A DNA stretch of 64,000 nt from Lingula anatina (Eukaryota > Brachiopoda > Lingulata > Lingulida > Lingulidae), in assembly GCF_001039355.2 (NCBI RefSeq), contig NW_019775625.1, forward strand, positions 52,042-116,041. Reading direction: 5' to 3'. Position 1 is the first letter of the stretch. Every line of letters begins with the position of its first letter. Below, in pieces: positions 11,720 to 23,591 of this stretch. The notes under the pieces are model-generated. The model was not told the DNA's origin and ran no database searches. It worked only from the letters and a program-made list of their open reading frames with translations. The position numbers and the translations under genes were made by a program.

Positions 11720-12550
11720 TGTGTTAAGGTGTCTTCTGCTGCAAAACGCCGCTCTGACTGGTATGCTTAGTTATGGGACGTCACTCCCTGTAGTAATGGT
11801 GGGGGAAATAAACTTAGATTGTTCAGATTGTTTAAAGGTCTAGAAGTAAGTAGTCATGGCAAAAAACATTTTTGTCAATTAAACATCGAAGTGTTGGGTG
11901 GCCCCACTTCGAATAGAAACGGGTCGATATGAAAAAAACTAGCTATTTTGAGAAAAGAACCTGTGCATTGTGTGATAAGGGGATTTTAGTTAACTATCTC
12001 TCTTTTATTGATGAACGTGGTGAAATTAAAAACTTAAACGTTCTAATAACAATTTTGATTTCTTAAATGATAACAAGTACACACAATGGACAATACAAGT
12101 GTCACCCCCTGAATCAGAGTAATCAAATAATAATCAAGTAATCAATTGACAAAGTAGGCAGATCTTGGATCTTGAGTAGTTATAATGCCTGGTCTACATT
12201 TTTTTGTGTGTGTGAAATTTGATGTTAATAAAATGATACCAGGAGCATATCATTCCACAGTCATTTATCTCCTCCAAAGTATTGGTTCAGTAGGGGTGAC
12301 ACTTCTATTATCCATTGTGTGTATTTATTTTTGATTAGTAGTGATATGATTTATTTAGTTGCCAAAACTTGCTGCCGATTTCTAGACTTTTTTATTTTTA
12401 TTTCGGAATTTTATTTATAAATGATGTTTCCATGTATATACACGGTATTAAGTGATATTCAGTATCTCGTAGTTCTATATAGAAATGCCACTGTTCTTAA
12501 TTTTATTTCTCTTTTTATGGGTGACACTTCAATACAATATCTTGATTACT
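11720..12550 (+). mobile_element. Nonautonomous retroelement-like insert with TTGAT tail, copy 1
   Basis: The segment between CATAATTTACTG and the ATCTTGATTA tail matches 16434-17215, and partly 21665-22045, where the tail is a clear (CTTGAT)n. Block X copy 5 (42060-42105) lacks it. A 3' short repeat tail and an empty paralogous site fit a non-LTR-type or SINE-like insertion. No protein was recognised. Confidence 0.5.
12080..12321. mobile_element. MITE with ~29-bp inverted repeats and TA duplication
   Basis: The ends are inverted repeats starting CACACAATGGA and running to GTGTCACCCC, 27 of 29 positions matching. TA flanks both sides. The matching site in block X copy 2 (near 16980) lacks the insert. 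TA duplication fits a Tc1/mariner-type MITE. Confidence 0.8.
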
Positions 12551-12570
12551 TGTGGTTCATATCATCAGAG

Positions 12571-12873
12571 TCAAAATAAAAGGCGTGACTGATGAAAGAG
12601 ATGCGTGGCAATATATAATTTTACGTTGTTAACAGAAAAAATAGAGAAAAAACGAACAAAAGGCTGAAAATACCAAGTACCCATTAAATAATTTTCAAAT
12701 AAGTTTTGACGAAAACACAGACGAATGAATCCATAAAAGGCAACAGACATCGAGGTGATTACACATAATGATTCTATGTTGCATGACACTTCCTGGCACG
12801 CAGTAGGCGATGGCATGCATTTTATAAAGAAATTAAACACTGAGTAAAATAAACAATATACCGAGGCGGACAC
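12571..12873 (-). other. Recurrent ~100-residue ORF within block X (doubtful)
   Basis: An open frame beginning MSAS and containing FFIKxMPSP, ACQEVSCNI and NLFENYLMG. Related frames recur at 17229-17546, 22168-22377 and 42088-42429 with similar residues but different ends. There is no recognised domain and no splice or promoter context. It may only reflect recent duplication of the block. Confidence 0.2.
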
Positions 12874-13929
12874 GTGCGTGTTACAAGCTCACAAACACAA
12901 AAATAATCATTAACCTTGACGCGTTATCTAAATGCGTGGCAAACAACAACAGGTTTCGAACGTGTCAGGAGTCACGTTTTAAAGCGAGGACGAACATGAG
13001 GAGACTTCGGCAAACACAGCACCAAACGATAAGACTTTGTTTGAGGGCAGCTGTTGAAGGCCTACAATTTTAATTAAAATACAAACAGGTGCTAAAACCG
13101 TGAGTCATGTTGAAAAAATTGCCTTAGAAAATTAGAAAATATCTATGTGGTTTTATTTGACGCGAAATCGTGACTCACGCCTACTCTTGCAAATGACAAT
13201 TGTAGGCCTAAACATCAAGTACTAAACAAATAAAATTACCGTGTGTCCCTCCCTTTCGTGGATAAAACTACAATTTTAATTAAAATAATTTTAATTAAAA
13301 TAACCTATGTTAATTAAGGGATATCTTTTATGACTTAAGACTGTCACAACCAGGACGTTTTTCAAAAGTCAGTTTTATCATGCAAACAGCCATGAATGCG
13401 AGCCAAAGGATGAAGAAATGCCTTTCAAGAACACGGGGAATACTTTGTGGTTTTATTTGACGCGCAATTGGTATTATAATTTTTATCAGAAAAAAAAGAC
13501 AAGAACACCTGGTAAACGCGTTAGGCGAACACCTCTCTTTCGTGGGTGAAATACAATCAAAATAAAACAGATGAAGCCTTAACGAACCAAATTCGAAACA
13601 ACAACAAACATTCCTATACGATTAAACATCGATTTGTCGATTCATTTACATCTCGTGCTGGTACTCGTACTTTCACCCATATTTCGTCCTTTTCGTTCGT
13701 GTAAATATGCGCCCGACTTCTTTCCATTCGAGATCAGTACAGTCACTTTACAAACACGTCCTTAACAGCCTATGTACAATGAAATGATGATTAATACAGA
13801 AATGGGAAAACCGCGTGAAAAGCCAGAGGACCTGTAAGATTTTTGATATCGCAGATCCTGGCAAGGTTTATGCGAAAATACAGTACATGATAATAAATCA
13901 CATGTAAACATAGACTAACAGATATAAAA

Positions 13930-14449
13930 TATTTAGTTCGGACCAGCCCTCTGCACCACACTTTGCCTTAGTGACCCGTATGTCCTACCTGTCTCTCTTC
14001 CTGATGATGACAAAGTCGATGAGTTGCCAATGCTTTGAGCGTGGGTGCATTCATGATGTCCTGTTGCGGGTGAGGAGGCTAAAGATGGTGTTTGTGATCA
14101 GAAAGTTGTGCTCGGCACATGTCTGGAGAAGCATCAGTCTGTTGGTGTTACAGTTGCCGATCCCATGCTTCCCAACCACCCCTTCCCATGTAGTGAGGTC
14201 ACTGCCGACTCTGGCGTTCAAGTCGCCGAGTATAAAGAGCTTGTCTGTGTTGGAAACTGAGTTGATGGTAGCATCAATGTCCACATAGAACTTTTCTTTG
14301 ATCTCATCTGGGTTGGTCATGGTGGGCGCATAGGCACTGACAATGGTGAGAAACTTCTTTCCTGTACAGAAAGGGAGTCTCAAGGTCATCAGGTGATAAT
14401 TTATACCTTTTGGTGGGCCAGCGAGCTTGACAACCAGTTCTGTCCTCAC
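13930..14449 (-). mobile_element. Non-LTR retrotransposon endonuclease fragment
   Basis: The minus-strand frame carries an APE-type endonuclease motif set: IVSAYAPTM, then KLFILGDLNARVGSD, then VVGKHGIGNCNTNRLMLL and HNFLITNT. It continues past in-frame stops as MHPRSKHWQLIDFVI. This is the N-terminal nuclease of a LINE. The element is broken by stops and has no reverse transcriptase next to it. Confidence 0.75.
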
Positions 14450-14893
14450 TGTTCAGGAGCGTACACATTACATGTGGCAAAGATCAGTGGGGTACTCCTT
14501 GAATTTTATTTCCTTATTTTCTTCTTTGTATGTCGACCGCTTATTTAGGGCCCCCATAAGCTGCGGTATGCTGACTAGGGTAGTGTGGAGCATGACAGGT
14601 CAAGACGACTGGAGATGGAATGCGGATGACCAGGATGTACTATGTGCCTCATTCTGGGGGGGAGGGGGGTAAAGTCATGTCAAAGGTAGGTTTCGAACCC
14701 AAAGATGTAACAAACCGATTCATGAATACTTACCTTACGGACTTGCACGCTAACCACTACACAGACGAGCTGAAGTTGCAAACCACTAATTTTTTCTCTG
14801 ATATTTGGCTCACCAGAAGGATTTCATATACATTTATAATTGTATCATTTAACCTTATTATTGCGTAAGTATAGGACTTTCAAATGGCCGTAC
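14336..14893. repeat. Direct repeat pair, left copy
   Basis: Starts within the endonuclease fragment (GGTGAGAAACTTCTTTCC) and runs to ATAGGACTTTCAAATGG. It is nearly identical to 15116-15690. Differences include an expanded G-rich run and a GTGGATCCA insertion in the right copy. Confidence 0.85.
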
Positions 14894-15115
14894 TTACATT
14901 ACTGTAACAGGAATAAAAGTCCGACAGTAATACAAGTCCTACTTACCCTAATTATGAGCCAGTAACCTAAGATCGCATTCACAACGAGTTGAGCCATGGC
15001 TTTACAAATCCTGGAACTAAATATGGCGGACGTACATGAAAGAAAAAANTTCATAATGAAAATCTGACTGGGGAGTCACATTTTCATGGGAGTCAGCTTT
15101 TCATGTTACAGTGGG

Positions 15116-15695
15116 CGCATGATACAATGGTGGGAAACTTCTTTCCTGTACAGAAAGGGAGTCTCAAGGTCATCAGGCGATCATTTATACCTTTTGATGG
15201 GCCAGCGAGCTTGACAACCAGTTCTGTCCTAACTGTTCAGGAGCGTACACATTACATGTGGCAAAGATCAGTGGGGTACTCCTTGAATTTCATTTCCTTA
15301 TTTTCTTCTTTGTATGTCGACCGCTTATTTAGGGCCCCCATAAGCTGCGGTATGCTGACTAGGGTAGTGTCGAGCATGACAGGTCAATACGACTGGAGAT
15401 GGAATGTGGATCCAGTGGATGACCAGGATGTAATATGTGCCTCATTCTGCCCTCGGGGGGTGAGGGGGGGTGAGGGGGGTAAAGTCATGTCAAAGGTAGG
15501 TTTCGAACCCAAAGATGTAACAAACCGATTCATGAATACTTACCTTACGGACTTGCACGCTAACCACTACACAGACGAGCTGAAGTTGCAAACCACTAAT
15601 TTTTTCTCTGATATATGGCTCACCAGAAGGATTTCATATACATTTATAATTGTATCATTAAACCTTATTATTGCGTAAGTATAGGACTTTCAAAT
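15116..15695. repeat. Direct repeat pair, right copy
   Basis: Second copy of 14336-14893. Single Ns lie on both sides of it (15049 and 15724), so the duplication may be real or may reflect unmerged alleles in the assembly. Confidence 0.85.
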
Positions 15696-15724
15696 GGACT
15701 TACATTACTGTGTTAACAGGTGTN

Positions 15725-15842
15725 TACTTTCATCCAAGTGCAGTGACGCATTTTAATTTGATCTCTGTATATTTTCAAACTTGCTCCAAAAGGAAAATGA
15801 TTTCCTATTTTCATAATTGGCTAAATAAACTCTTTTCAGAAC
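15725..15842 (+). mobile_element. 3' end fragment of the 8335-9415 LINE family
   Basis: Matches the last part of the element at 9225-9370, with the shared words CATCCAAGTGCAGT and AAGGAAAATGATTTCC, and ends at CTAAATAAACTCTT. Confidence 0.6.
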
Positions 15843-18488
15843 TAGTTAGCATAAGAATGTTTGAAGTGATAAAATTTATTTATTCATTTATTTAAGAAAC
15901 CACTTGGGACATTCACGGATAAATGTGAGCGGGCTATTTGGTTAGACACATAATGCAATGTCCAGAATTATTTCTCTTCAAATTGGTAAGCTGTTCGCTT
16001 CTACAGGTAGTCAGCCACACAGCAATTGTTTCAACAAGAGCTGGTTTCACGAAAAAAACTTTAGCCCCTAAAGTGGTCTCAACTTCTTGACGAAAAATCT
16101 TGTGTAAGAATTAAAGGAGAATGCATTGTAGTCTAGTGATATATTTCTTTCGAGAAAAAAGTTTAACGTAAATCAAAAGAGACGTGCCATGCATACGGAC
16201 AGTAAAAAAAACACTGTAACTCGAAAAGTCATAAATAGCGTGCCTAATCAGCAACCACAACGGATTTCGAAGAAAAGGTAATTACAAAACTATCAATCAC
16301 TATTTGAATTTAAAAGTATCTAATTATGGCAAATAAATTGGATAAATTGAGTCACAATTAAATTTAATGACCATGGAGCGGACCACTTGTGTTTAACCGA
16401 CTTTCTTATCTCCAAGGCTTACGCAATTGACTGTTTGAGGTGTTTGCTGCTGCAGTACGCATCTCTGACTGCAGTCAGGGTTTTCTACCCTCTATCAGGG
16501 CCGCAGTTATTATTCTATGGACATTTTTGCTGAGGCACAGTACAGAGATTAGCCATCTATTTAACAAGAGACATATCTGTTAATATCTAGTGAAAAATCA
16601 ATATGCGACCCTGGTAGAGGGAAAGGGTTTGCTAAGTTATGGGACGACACTTCCCGTAGTAACGGCGGGGGAAATAAACTAAGATTGCTTAGATTATTTA
16701 AAGAAGATCTAGAAGTAAGTAGTTATGTCAAAAAACCATCGTTGTCAATTAAACATCGAAGTGTAGGCTACTTGCTAAGGTGAGGTGTGGGGTGGCCTCA
16801 CTTCTAATAGAAACGGGTGGATATAAAAACTAGGTATTGTGGAAAGAACCTGTATATTGCTTGATAAGTGGATTTTAGTTAAGCTAAAGTTTAGCTTTTT
16901 TTACTGATGAACGTGGTGATTTTTTAATCATTGCCAGACGTTTTAATAACAATTTTGATTTCTTAAATGATAACAATAAGTATTTATTTTTGATTAGTAG
17001 TGATATGAATAATTTATTTGCCAAAACTTGCTGCCGATTTCTAGAAGGAATTTTATTTATAAATGATGTTTTTATGTATATTTTAAGTGATATTCAGTCT
17101 ATCGTAGTTCTATATAGCACTGCTATGTTTTACTGTTTTCAATTTGTAGGCCTATTTCTTTTTTTATGGGTGACACTTCAATCTTGATCTTGATCTTGAT
17201 CTTGAACTTGGTTTCTTGTGGGTTGCTGTCATAAGTCATAAGTGCCAAAATAAAAGGCGTGACTGATGAAAGAGATGCGTGGCAGTATATAATTTTGCGT
17301 TTTAACGGAAAAAATTGAGAAGCACGAACAAAAGGCTGAAAAATACCAAGTACCCATTAAATAATTTTCAAATAAGTTTCGACGAAAAGGCGGACGACTG
17401 AATTCATATAAGGCAACAGACATTAAGATAATGATAGATAATGATACTATGTTGCATGACACTTTCTGACACGCAATAGGTGATGGCATGCGTTTTATAA
17501 AGAAACTGAACACTGAGTAAAATGAACAATATTCCGAGGCGGACACGCACGTGTTACAAGCTCACAAACACAAAAATAAAAATTGACCCGTCATCTAAGT
17601 GTGTGGCAAACAACATAACGTTTCAAACGTGTGAGGAGTCACGTTTTAAAGCGAGGACGAACGTGAGGGGACTTCGGCAAACACAGCACTGAACGATAAG
17701 ACTATGTTTGAGGGCAGCTGTTGAAGGCCTACAATTTTAATTAAAATACAAACAGGTGATAAAATCGTGAGACATGTTGAAAAAATTGCCTTCCAAGAAA
17801 ATTAGAAAATATCTATGTGGTTTTATTTAATGCGAAATCGTGAGTCAAATGACAATTATAAACACCATCAAGTAGGCCCTATTAAACAAATAAAACTACC
17901 GTGTGTCCCTCCTTTCGTGGATAAAACTTAATTAAAATTGGATCAAATGCAGTGTTTGTTAAAACAAACAATTGTAAGATATGAAGGATGAAACAAACTT
18001 TCCTAGAAATTTCAATATGATTTTCGTTTCACTTTTCTACCAATCTCAGCCATCATTATCTACGATCCGTCCTTTTTGACCATGCATACGAGCCATTTTT
18101 CTAGTCGTAAACAAAAAAGCCTCTTAAAAAATATAAGCACATGAGAAGAAGTTCAGATTTTCAAGTTTACATTGACGGGTATCTAATTTTTTCTGTTGGA
18201 AGACGGTCAAAAAGGGAGGATGGATCATCAGAGATAATTTGGAAGACTGTCAGAAAATAACTCTGGATCCGCCCCTGCCATGTTTTAACATATTAAAATA
18301 TGCTAACTAAGATACTTTTAATGACTTAAGACTGGCACAACCAAGAAGTTTTTAAAAGTCAGTTTAAGCATGCAAATATCCATGGATGCGAGCCAAAGGA
18401 TAAAGAAATCCCTCCCAAGAACAGGGGGAAATACCTTTGTGGTTTTATTTGACGCGCAATTGGTATTATCATCTTTGTTAAAAAACGA
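15835..18488. repeat. Segmental block X, copy 2
   Basis: Paralogous to 9600-13920 but without the 9864-11288 and 12080-12321 insertions. It contains the TTGAT-tailed insert (16434-17215) and the recurrent ORF at 17229-17546. No host gene was recognised. Confidence 0.7.
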
Positions 18489-18654
18489 CCAGGGCCCCGG
18501 GCCGTAACTCGAAAGCATCGCGTATTGCGAATATAGCGACATCACAAAGAGGCTGCAATGTATTATATATATGGGGTGAGTATGGAAAAGTTATGGAATA
18601 GAGACGCTTGCGTTCGGTCGCAATGCGCGATGCTTTCGAGTTACGGAACCCTGG
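18489..18654. mobile_element. Foldback MITE
   Basis: Inverted ends contain CCGTAACTCGAAAGCATCGC on the left and its complement on the right, bounded by CCAGGG and CCCTGG. Block X copy 4 (near 31246) reads straight through as CGACCTGGTAAAC without it. A half copy of the same element lies near 43500-43545. Confidence 0.75.
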
Positions 18655-19335
18655 TAAACGCATTAGGTGCACACTTCTCTTCGTGACAGGGGCTGATCCA
18701 GAATAATTTAAGGGAAGTCCGGTTTTCAGGAATGACCTGCCGCGGAAGCAAAGCCGCCCCCCCCCCTTGCACATTCATTGAAGTGTAGGTCCCCCGGGAG
18801 GCGACATCGTTAACACAGATCGTAATGACCAGACGTCGAACTGCTATACATGTATATGTACTGCACATAATTGCACTTATTGAAAAATCTACAGGAATTT
18901 AGACTTAGAATAAATAAATTATTATTATTGTTATTTCTTTCAGTATATCCAAAGTTTGTCCTATGTCTGCATCCTTACAGGTACCCCGGCCGCGGGGGAA
19001 TTATTAGTCACTGTCACAGTGAACAAAAGATGTCTACCTTCAGATACGCACCTGTATCATTGTCATTTCAATTGACTTCATAAATTAGTATTTCATGATC
19101 TTTTAAAGTAATAAGAAAGAGACGTTCTCGATGTTTTTTCTTTTAATGTGATGAACTGTCGGGGAAATACCCCCATTCCCCATGGGCACTGTTGGCCTGC
19201 GTAGATTAATCCATCGCTGCGGGTACGCTCGCTGAGTGTAATCAGCTTAACTGAAGACACGCTTGATAGAGCAGCTATAGGGCCCATACCCTCCACAGAG
19301 GTGGTAAAGCTATTAAGAATGATGACATTAAGACC

Positions 19336-19545
19336 CCATTTCCAGAGATTAGATCGATCTATTTAGATCGACATAACTCCCTGGGGGTTCACGCTAAATA
19401 GCTGTCAGCCGAGCAGACACGAAAGATAATTACCCCCTTACAGCTTGTAGTAGGCGGGACGGACATTAAAGCCGGATTATCTGACAGTAATCTAGTGAGA
19501 CTCCCCGCGGGCATAGATCGATCTTAAAGCTGGGAATACAGCATT
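19336..19545. repeat. GATCGATC-bearing element, tandem copy 1
   Basis: About 210 bp with TAGATCGATCT near both ends and an interior word CTGGGGGTTCACGCTAAAT. It is followed immediately by a second copy. A third copy is at 43139-43362. Confidence 0.65.
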
Positions 19546-19768
19546 AGGGTGTATTCCCAGCGATTAAGATCGATCCAGGGATTAAGATTTAGATCGACCT
19601 AACTCACTGGGGGTTCACGCTAAATTGCAGTTAGCCGAGCGCGCACCATAGTTAATTACCCCTTTACAGCTTTTAGTAGGCGGGACAGATGCTTAAGTCG
19701 GCTAAGCTGACAGTAATCTAGTGAGACTCCCCACAGGGATAGATCGATCTAAAAGCTGGGAATACAGA
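19546..19768. repeat. GATCGATC-bearing element, tandem copy 2
   Basis: Second copy of the unit at 19336-19545, sharing the interior GTAGGCGGGACAGA and GTGAGACTCCCC words. The ends carry imperfect inverted repeats with AGATCGATC, so a MITE is likely. Confidence 0.65.
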
Positions 19769-19971
19769 AATACGCGCTATAATACCAGTAGGAAAGGCAC
19801 TCTCCAGATACATGTATGTATCTAAATAATTTAGAAAGAGAATGTCATCAAACTTGAGACTACCATAACATCACCTAGGTATGTAAATAAAATATATACA
19901 GCCTCAGCTAGTATGCGTGTTTTCCAAACAGGCTTTATTTACGCATTGTAAAAGTACTGGTGATACCGGTG

Positions 19972-20251
19972 TGACAGGAATGGTAGTTATAGGATTACTA
20001 TTCATGTAGATTTACGTAATTTACTCTTCTGCTTAAGATAGCGATCATTGTCAAGTTGGACCAATAACCGCTTAACGATAAATTGTACTTATTTAGTAGT
20101 CCTACAATGAAGGAATGGAATTCCGGGCTCCCATCTGATTAGAACAGGTTAGGGTTAGTTGGAGTATTGAGGTTAGTATATGGGACGAATGTTACCTGTA
20201 CAAAGTAATGGGGAAATGACTACAGTTTTCACCGGACTACCATTCCTGTCA
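19972..20251. mobile_element. Foldback element TGACAGGAATGGTAGT, copy 1
   Basis: Ends TGACAGGAATGGTAGT and its reverse complement. Related copies are at 32714-32880 (167 bp, 18-bp perfect repeats) and 47091-47257. This copy carries about 110 bp of extra sequence after its left end. Confidence 0.65.
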
Positions 20252-20667
20252 ATCGGATACATATCACGCAGTCTTCAATCTTCAACCTAATATATTACAT
20301 ATATGTACTAGCAGTATTTTCTATATAAAGGTTTTCTTTACTAATAAGCATATGTCATTATAGTGATGTATCATTGTAAGGTCACATCCTTTTTTTTTTT
20401 TTTTTTTTTGTAAATAATAGGCTAGAACCAATAAAATTGATTATTATCTAGATAGACTTTCTATTATAATTTCCTTTTTTTTACTTTGTCTGCAGGCTAG
20501 ACGGAATCTGCAGCAAAATGTTACCATATTTATGTAACTCTTCTGTAACATGCTAACATTTAATCACTTACCTAGCTGACTTATTATAATAGTACTCAGG
20601 TTAAATTTGGCTTCTTAAAATAAAAATACGTTTAATTTTGTCGATTCCTTAAGTACAATGTACATTT

Positions 20668-20876
20668 TGTGACGATGTAATGTGTTAGTTGAGAATGTTT
20701 TATATTGCTACCGTTAGATGTCTCTATGAGTAAAGTATAGGCCGGTGTGATAGTTTGAATCTCTCTTGTGATTGGTAACTTAAAGATAAAACTGTCCAAT
20801 CGACCTCTTAGCTCTACTCTTAGCTCCTCAGAGGCCTCTTTGATCATCTCACGTGCCTGTATTCTTGACTTACACC
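20668..20876 (+). mobile_element. LTR-like segment, shortened copy
   Basis: Matches 33292-33567 but lacks about 65 bp in the middle, including the TATA-like region. It starts TGTGACGATGTA and ends near GACTTACA. Confidence 0.4.
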
Positions 20877-21482
20877 AGTGAGTCACTGGTGACTAGGGTT
20901 CCATTGTCGAGAAAAGCAAAGAGCTGGTGATTTTCCTCTGGTGTAGTGCTAGTAGGCGGTGCTGGGATCAAATTGAAATTGGAGTTTGAAGAGCCACTTA
21001 CAATTTGCTGGTAGGCATGACTCAGTTCAGGTTTTGAGTAGTACTGACCTCCAGATAAACTGGCATACAAGTCCTCAATACTGGGAATTGGATATTGTTT
21101 CACTCTGGATGCTGTGTTAATGGTCAGCTTATATCACCACAAATGCGAAATTACTCCATTGGGTTTCAAGACGGGAACAATGGGTGCTGCTTGTTGTACT
21201 GGACGTAAAAACTCCATCAGCCACAAGGCGTTCAAGCTCAGCCTCCACCTTGCCTGTCATAGCCAGTGGGACTGGACGTGGCCTACAGTATACAGGAACA
21301 GCGTTTTCATCAACATATAGTTTGGCATCCATGTTATTTAACTTCCCAAGTCCATGACTGAATAGTTGTGGGAATTTTGCAGGGTAGTCCTCTGAAGATA
21401 CCTTGAATATAGGTGGCCAGTGCGGGGCAATAGCTTGTATCCAGTCACACCCCACCAGATTGGGACCGGAACCTTGTACCAC
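20870..21482 (-). mobile_element. Gypsy-type LTR retrotransposon Pol fragment (broken)
   Basis: Two minus-strand frames keep the order of a gypsy Pol. At 21129-21482: LVGCDWIQ, a GLGK region and VYCRPRPVPLAM with KVEAELERLVADGVF, which is the protease-to-RT linker and RT start. At about 20990-21103: YPIPSIEDLYASLSGGQYYS followed by LSHAYQQI, which is RT motif A. A frameshift separates them, and the remaining RT, RNase H and integrase are absent. An inactive genomic relic. Confidence 0.8.
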
Positions 21483-21529
21483 ATAGCAGGGCAGGCTGTA
21501 TGTATTCCCTTCATAGCTGACAGGTACTC

Positions 21530-22540
21530 AACTTCTTAACGAAAAATCTTGTTTATGAATTAAAAAAGAATGCATTGTTGTCCAGTGATATATTTCTTTC
21601 GAGAAAAAAGGTCAACTTCAATCAAATGAGAAGTGCCATGCATACGGACAGTAAAAAATTGTAACTCGATATATATAAATAGCGTTTTAGTTAATTATTC
21701 TTCTTTACTGATGAACGTGGTGAATTGTTTAATAATGCCAGACGTTTTAATAACAATTTTGGTTTCTTAAATGGTAACGACAAGAATTTATTTTTGATTA
21801 GAAGTGATATGATTAATTTAGTTGCCAAAACTTTCTAAAGATTTCTAGAAATAATTTTATTTATAAATGATGTTTTCAAGTATATTTTAAGTGATAGTCA
21901 GTCTCTCGTATTTCTATATAAAACTGCCATGTTTTATTGTTCTAAATTTGTATTTCTTTTTTTTTTATATTTTCTTTTTTCTTTTTTTTTTTCTTTTTTT
22001 TTTTGTGACACTTAAATAAAATATATTGATCTTGATCTTGATAACTTGTGGGTTGCTGTCATATCAACAGTGCCAAAATAAAGGGCGTGACTGATGAAAT
22101 AATTGCATGGCAGTATATAATTTTGCGTTGTAAACAGAAAATAAATTGAGAAAAACTAACCAAAGGCTTAAAATAACCAAATTCTCATTAAATAATTTTC
22201 AAATAAGTTTCGACGAAAATACGGAATGAATCCATAAAAGGCAACAGACATTAAGATGATGATACATAATGATACTATGTTGTATGACACTTCCTGGCAC
22301 GAAGTAGGTGATGGCATGCGTTTTATAAAGAAACTGAACACTGAGTAAAATAAACAATAAGCCCGAGGCGGACACATACATGTTACAAACTCACAAACAC
22401 AAAAATAACCATTAACCTTGACCCATCAACTAAATGCGTGGCAAACAACTCAAGGTTTCAAACGTGTCAGGATTCACATTTTAAGGCGAGGACGAACGTG
22501 GCGGGACTTTTTATAAATCTTGTGGTGTTTCGGACACTGT
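21530..22540. repeat. Segmental block X, copy 3 (partial)
   Basis: Paralogous to parts of 11350-12990, including a T-rich stretch, a (CTTGAT)n tail near 22025-22042 and the recurrent ORF at 22168-22377. No host gene was recognised. Confidence 0.65.
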
Positions 22541-22719
22541 TTCTGGTGCTCTTATTGTCTTTAGGGTCATTCCATATCAACTCATTCAGCGAGGTTACCC
22601 AACGTCAAGAAACTTGCTGATATCTACATATTGTGTAGACATTAAAGGGACTACGAAAAAAATAGAAACAGAAATGAATAAAAAAGACCTCCAGTGATAT
22701 ATATGCATATTATGATCAA

Positions 22720-23591
22720 TCAAGTGCTACTCTTTAGGTAATTTAAACCTCCTTGGATACGAAACAATGGAGGGGAAATGCCTTCCACGAAAACTGAAAA
22801 AAAAAATTATTTGCGGTTTCATTTAACACGCGAAAATAAATAAAAGCCATTAAAGAACTATGGTAACAACTTAGCAAAACGTCATGGTACTGACTTTCTA
22901 ACTCTTTTATTCATTTTTCGGATACAAAGCAAACATCAAGTCAAAGGAAACACAACTAAAAGATGTATAATTAACAATAATCTAGAATAATAATTTCCGA
23001 CGTAACAATGAACACACCAAAATGCACGCGTGGAATTAATTAATAACAAAACAAGGTCCCTGATTAAGAACTGCAGAAGCGATTTTCTTATTCACCATTC
23101 TGTAGTAGTACATGTAGCATGTGGTCCTTACATCCTAAATATGATTTACTTTTATAACCACTTCAAATACAATTCCGTAAATAATTTTTTTAAATCCCTT
23201 AAAAAATTAACACCTTTCCAAACAGTTCGTCATTGTCAATCAAATTCCTTAACTCATTTTTCGATTATAAAGCAAACAGCAAAAGAAGCATTTATAAAAG
23301 GAGCATCACTACATGTAACTGCCATCTGGGATAATGGTTTTACTGTTTTTGTTATGACGCTTAACATACAAAAATGCATACTTGGGCTTTTATTAAAAAA
23401 GAACACACATAATGAAAAACAGACGCTGATTAAGGACCTCAGAAAGGATTTTCTCAAAAGTCAAAGTCTCTTGCACTAAGTGACCTTTACATGCGTGGTT
23501 TCGAAATATTCTTGGATATAATAATTAAATTTGAAAAGTTTTAATGACCCTATACAGTAAGCCATGTGATAAACATATCTTGCCCTGAAGT
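22720..23591 (-). repeat. Block Z: 3' flank of gene B
   Basis: Homologous to the flanks of genes A and C, with shared words such as TGCCTTCCACGAAAACTGAAAA and AACATACAAAAATGCATA. It holds two diverged internal copies of one segment. The 149-residue ORF at 23030-23479 on the other strand is not conserved in the A and C flanks and is not called. Confidence 0.6.

Larger units (their letters stand above)
9600..13920. repeat. Segmental block X, copy 1
   Basis: A long block recurring at 15835-18480, 21530-22540, 29230-31735 and 41480-43000. Shared words include AACCACTTGGGACATTCA, ATGATGGCATGCATTTTATAAAGAAA-type sequence and GGAGTCACGTTTTAAAGCGAGG. This copy is enlarged by the insertions at 9864-11288 and 12080-12321. 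No host gene was recognised. Confidence 0.7.
18780..20880. repeat. Segmental block Y, copy 1
   Basis: Paralogous to 31740-33650 and 46625-48540, with shared words such as TACCCCGGCCGCGG, CGCTGAGTGTAATCAGCTTAA and CATATGTCATTAT. It contains the GATC-rich pair at 19336-19768 and a foldback element at 19972-20251. No host gene was recognised. Confidence 0.7.

Noticed and set aside
20632-20886. Minus-strand 84-residue ORF and its partner at 33274-33540
   Set aside because: Both lie in the LTR-like segment of block Y, differ by an internal deletion, and have no domain. The segment reads better as a plus-strand LTR.
23030-23479. 149-residue plus-strand ORF in the 3' flank of gene B
   Set aside because: Homologous flanks of genes A and C do not keep the frame, and no domain or splice context is visible.
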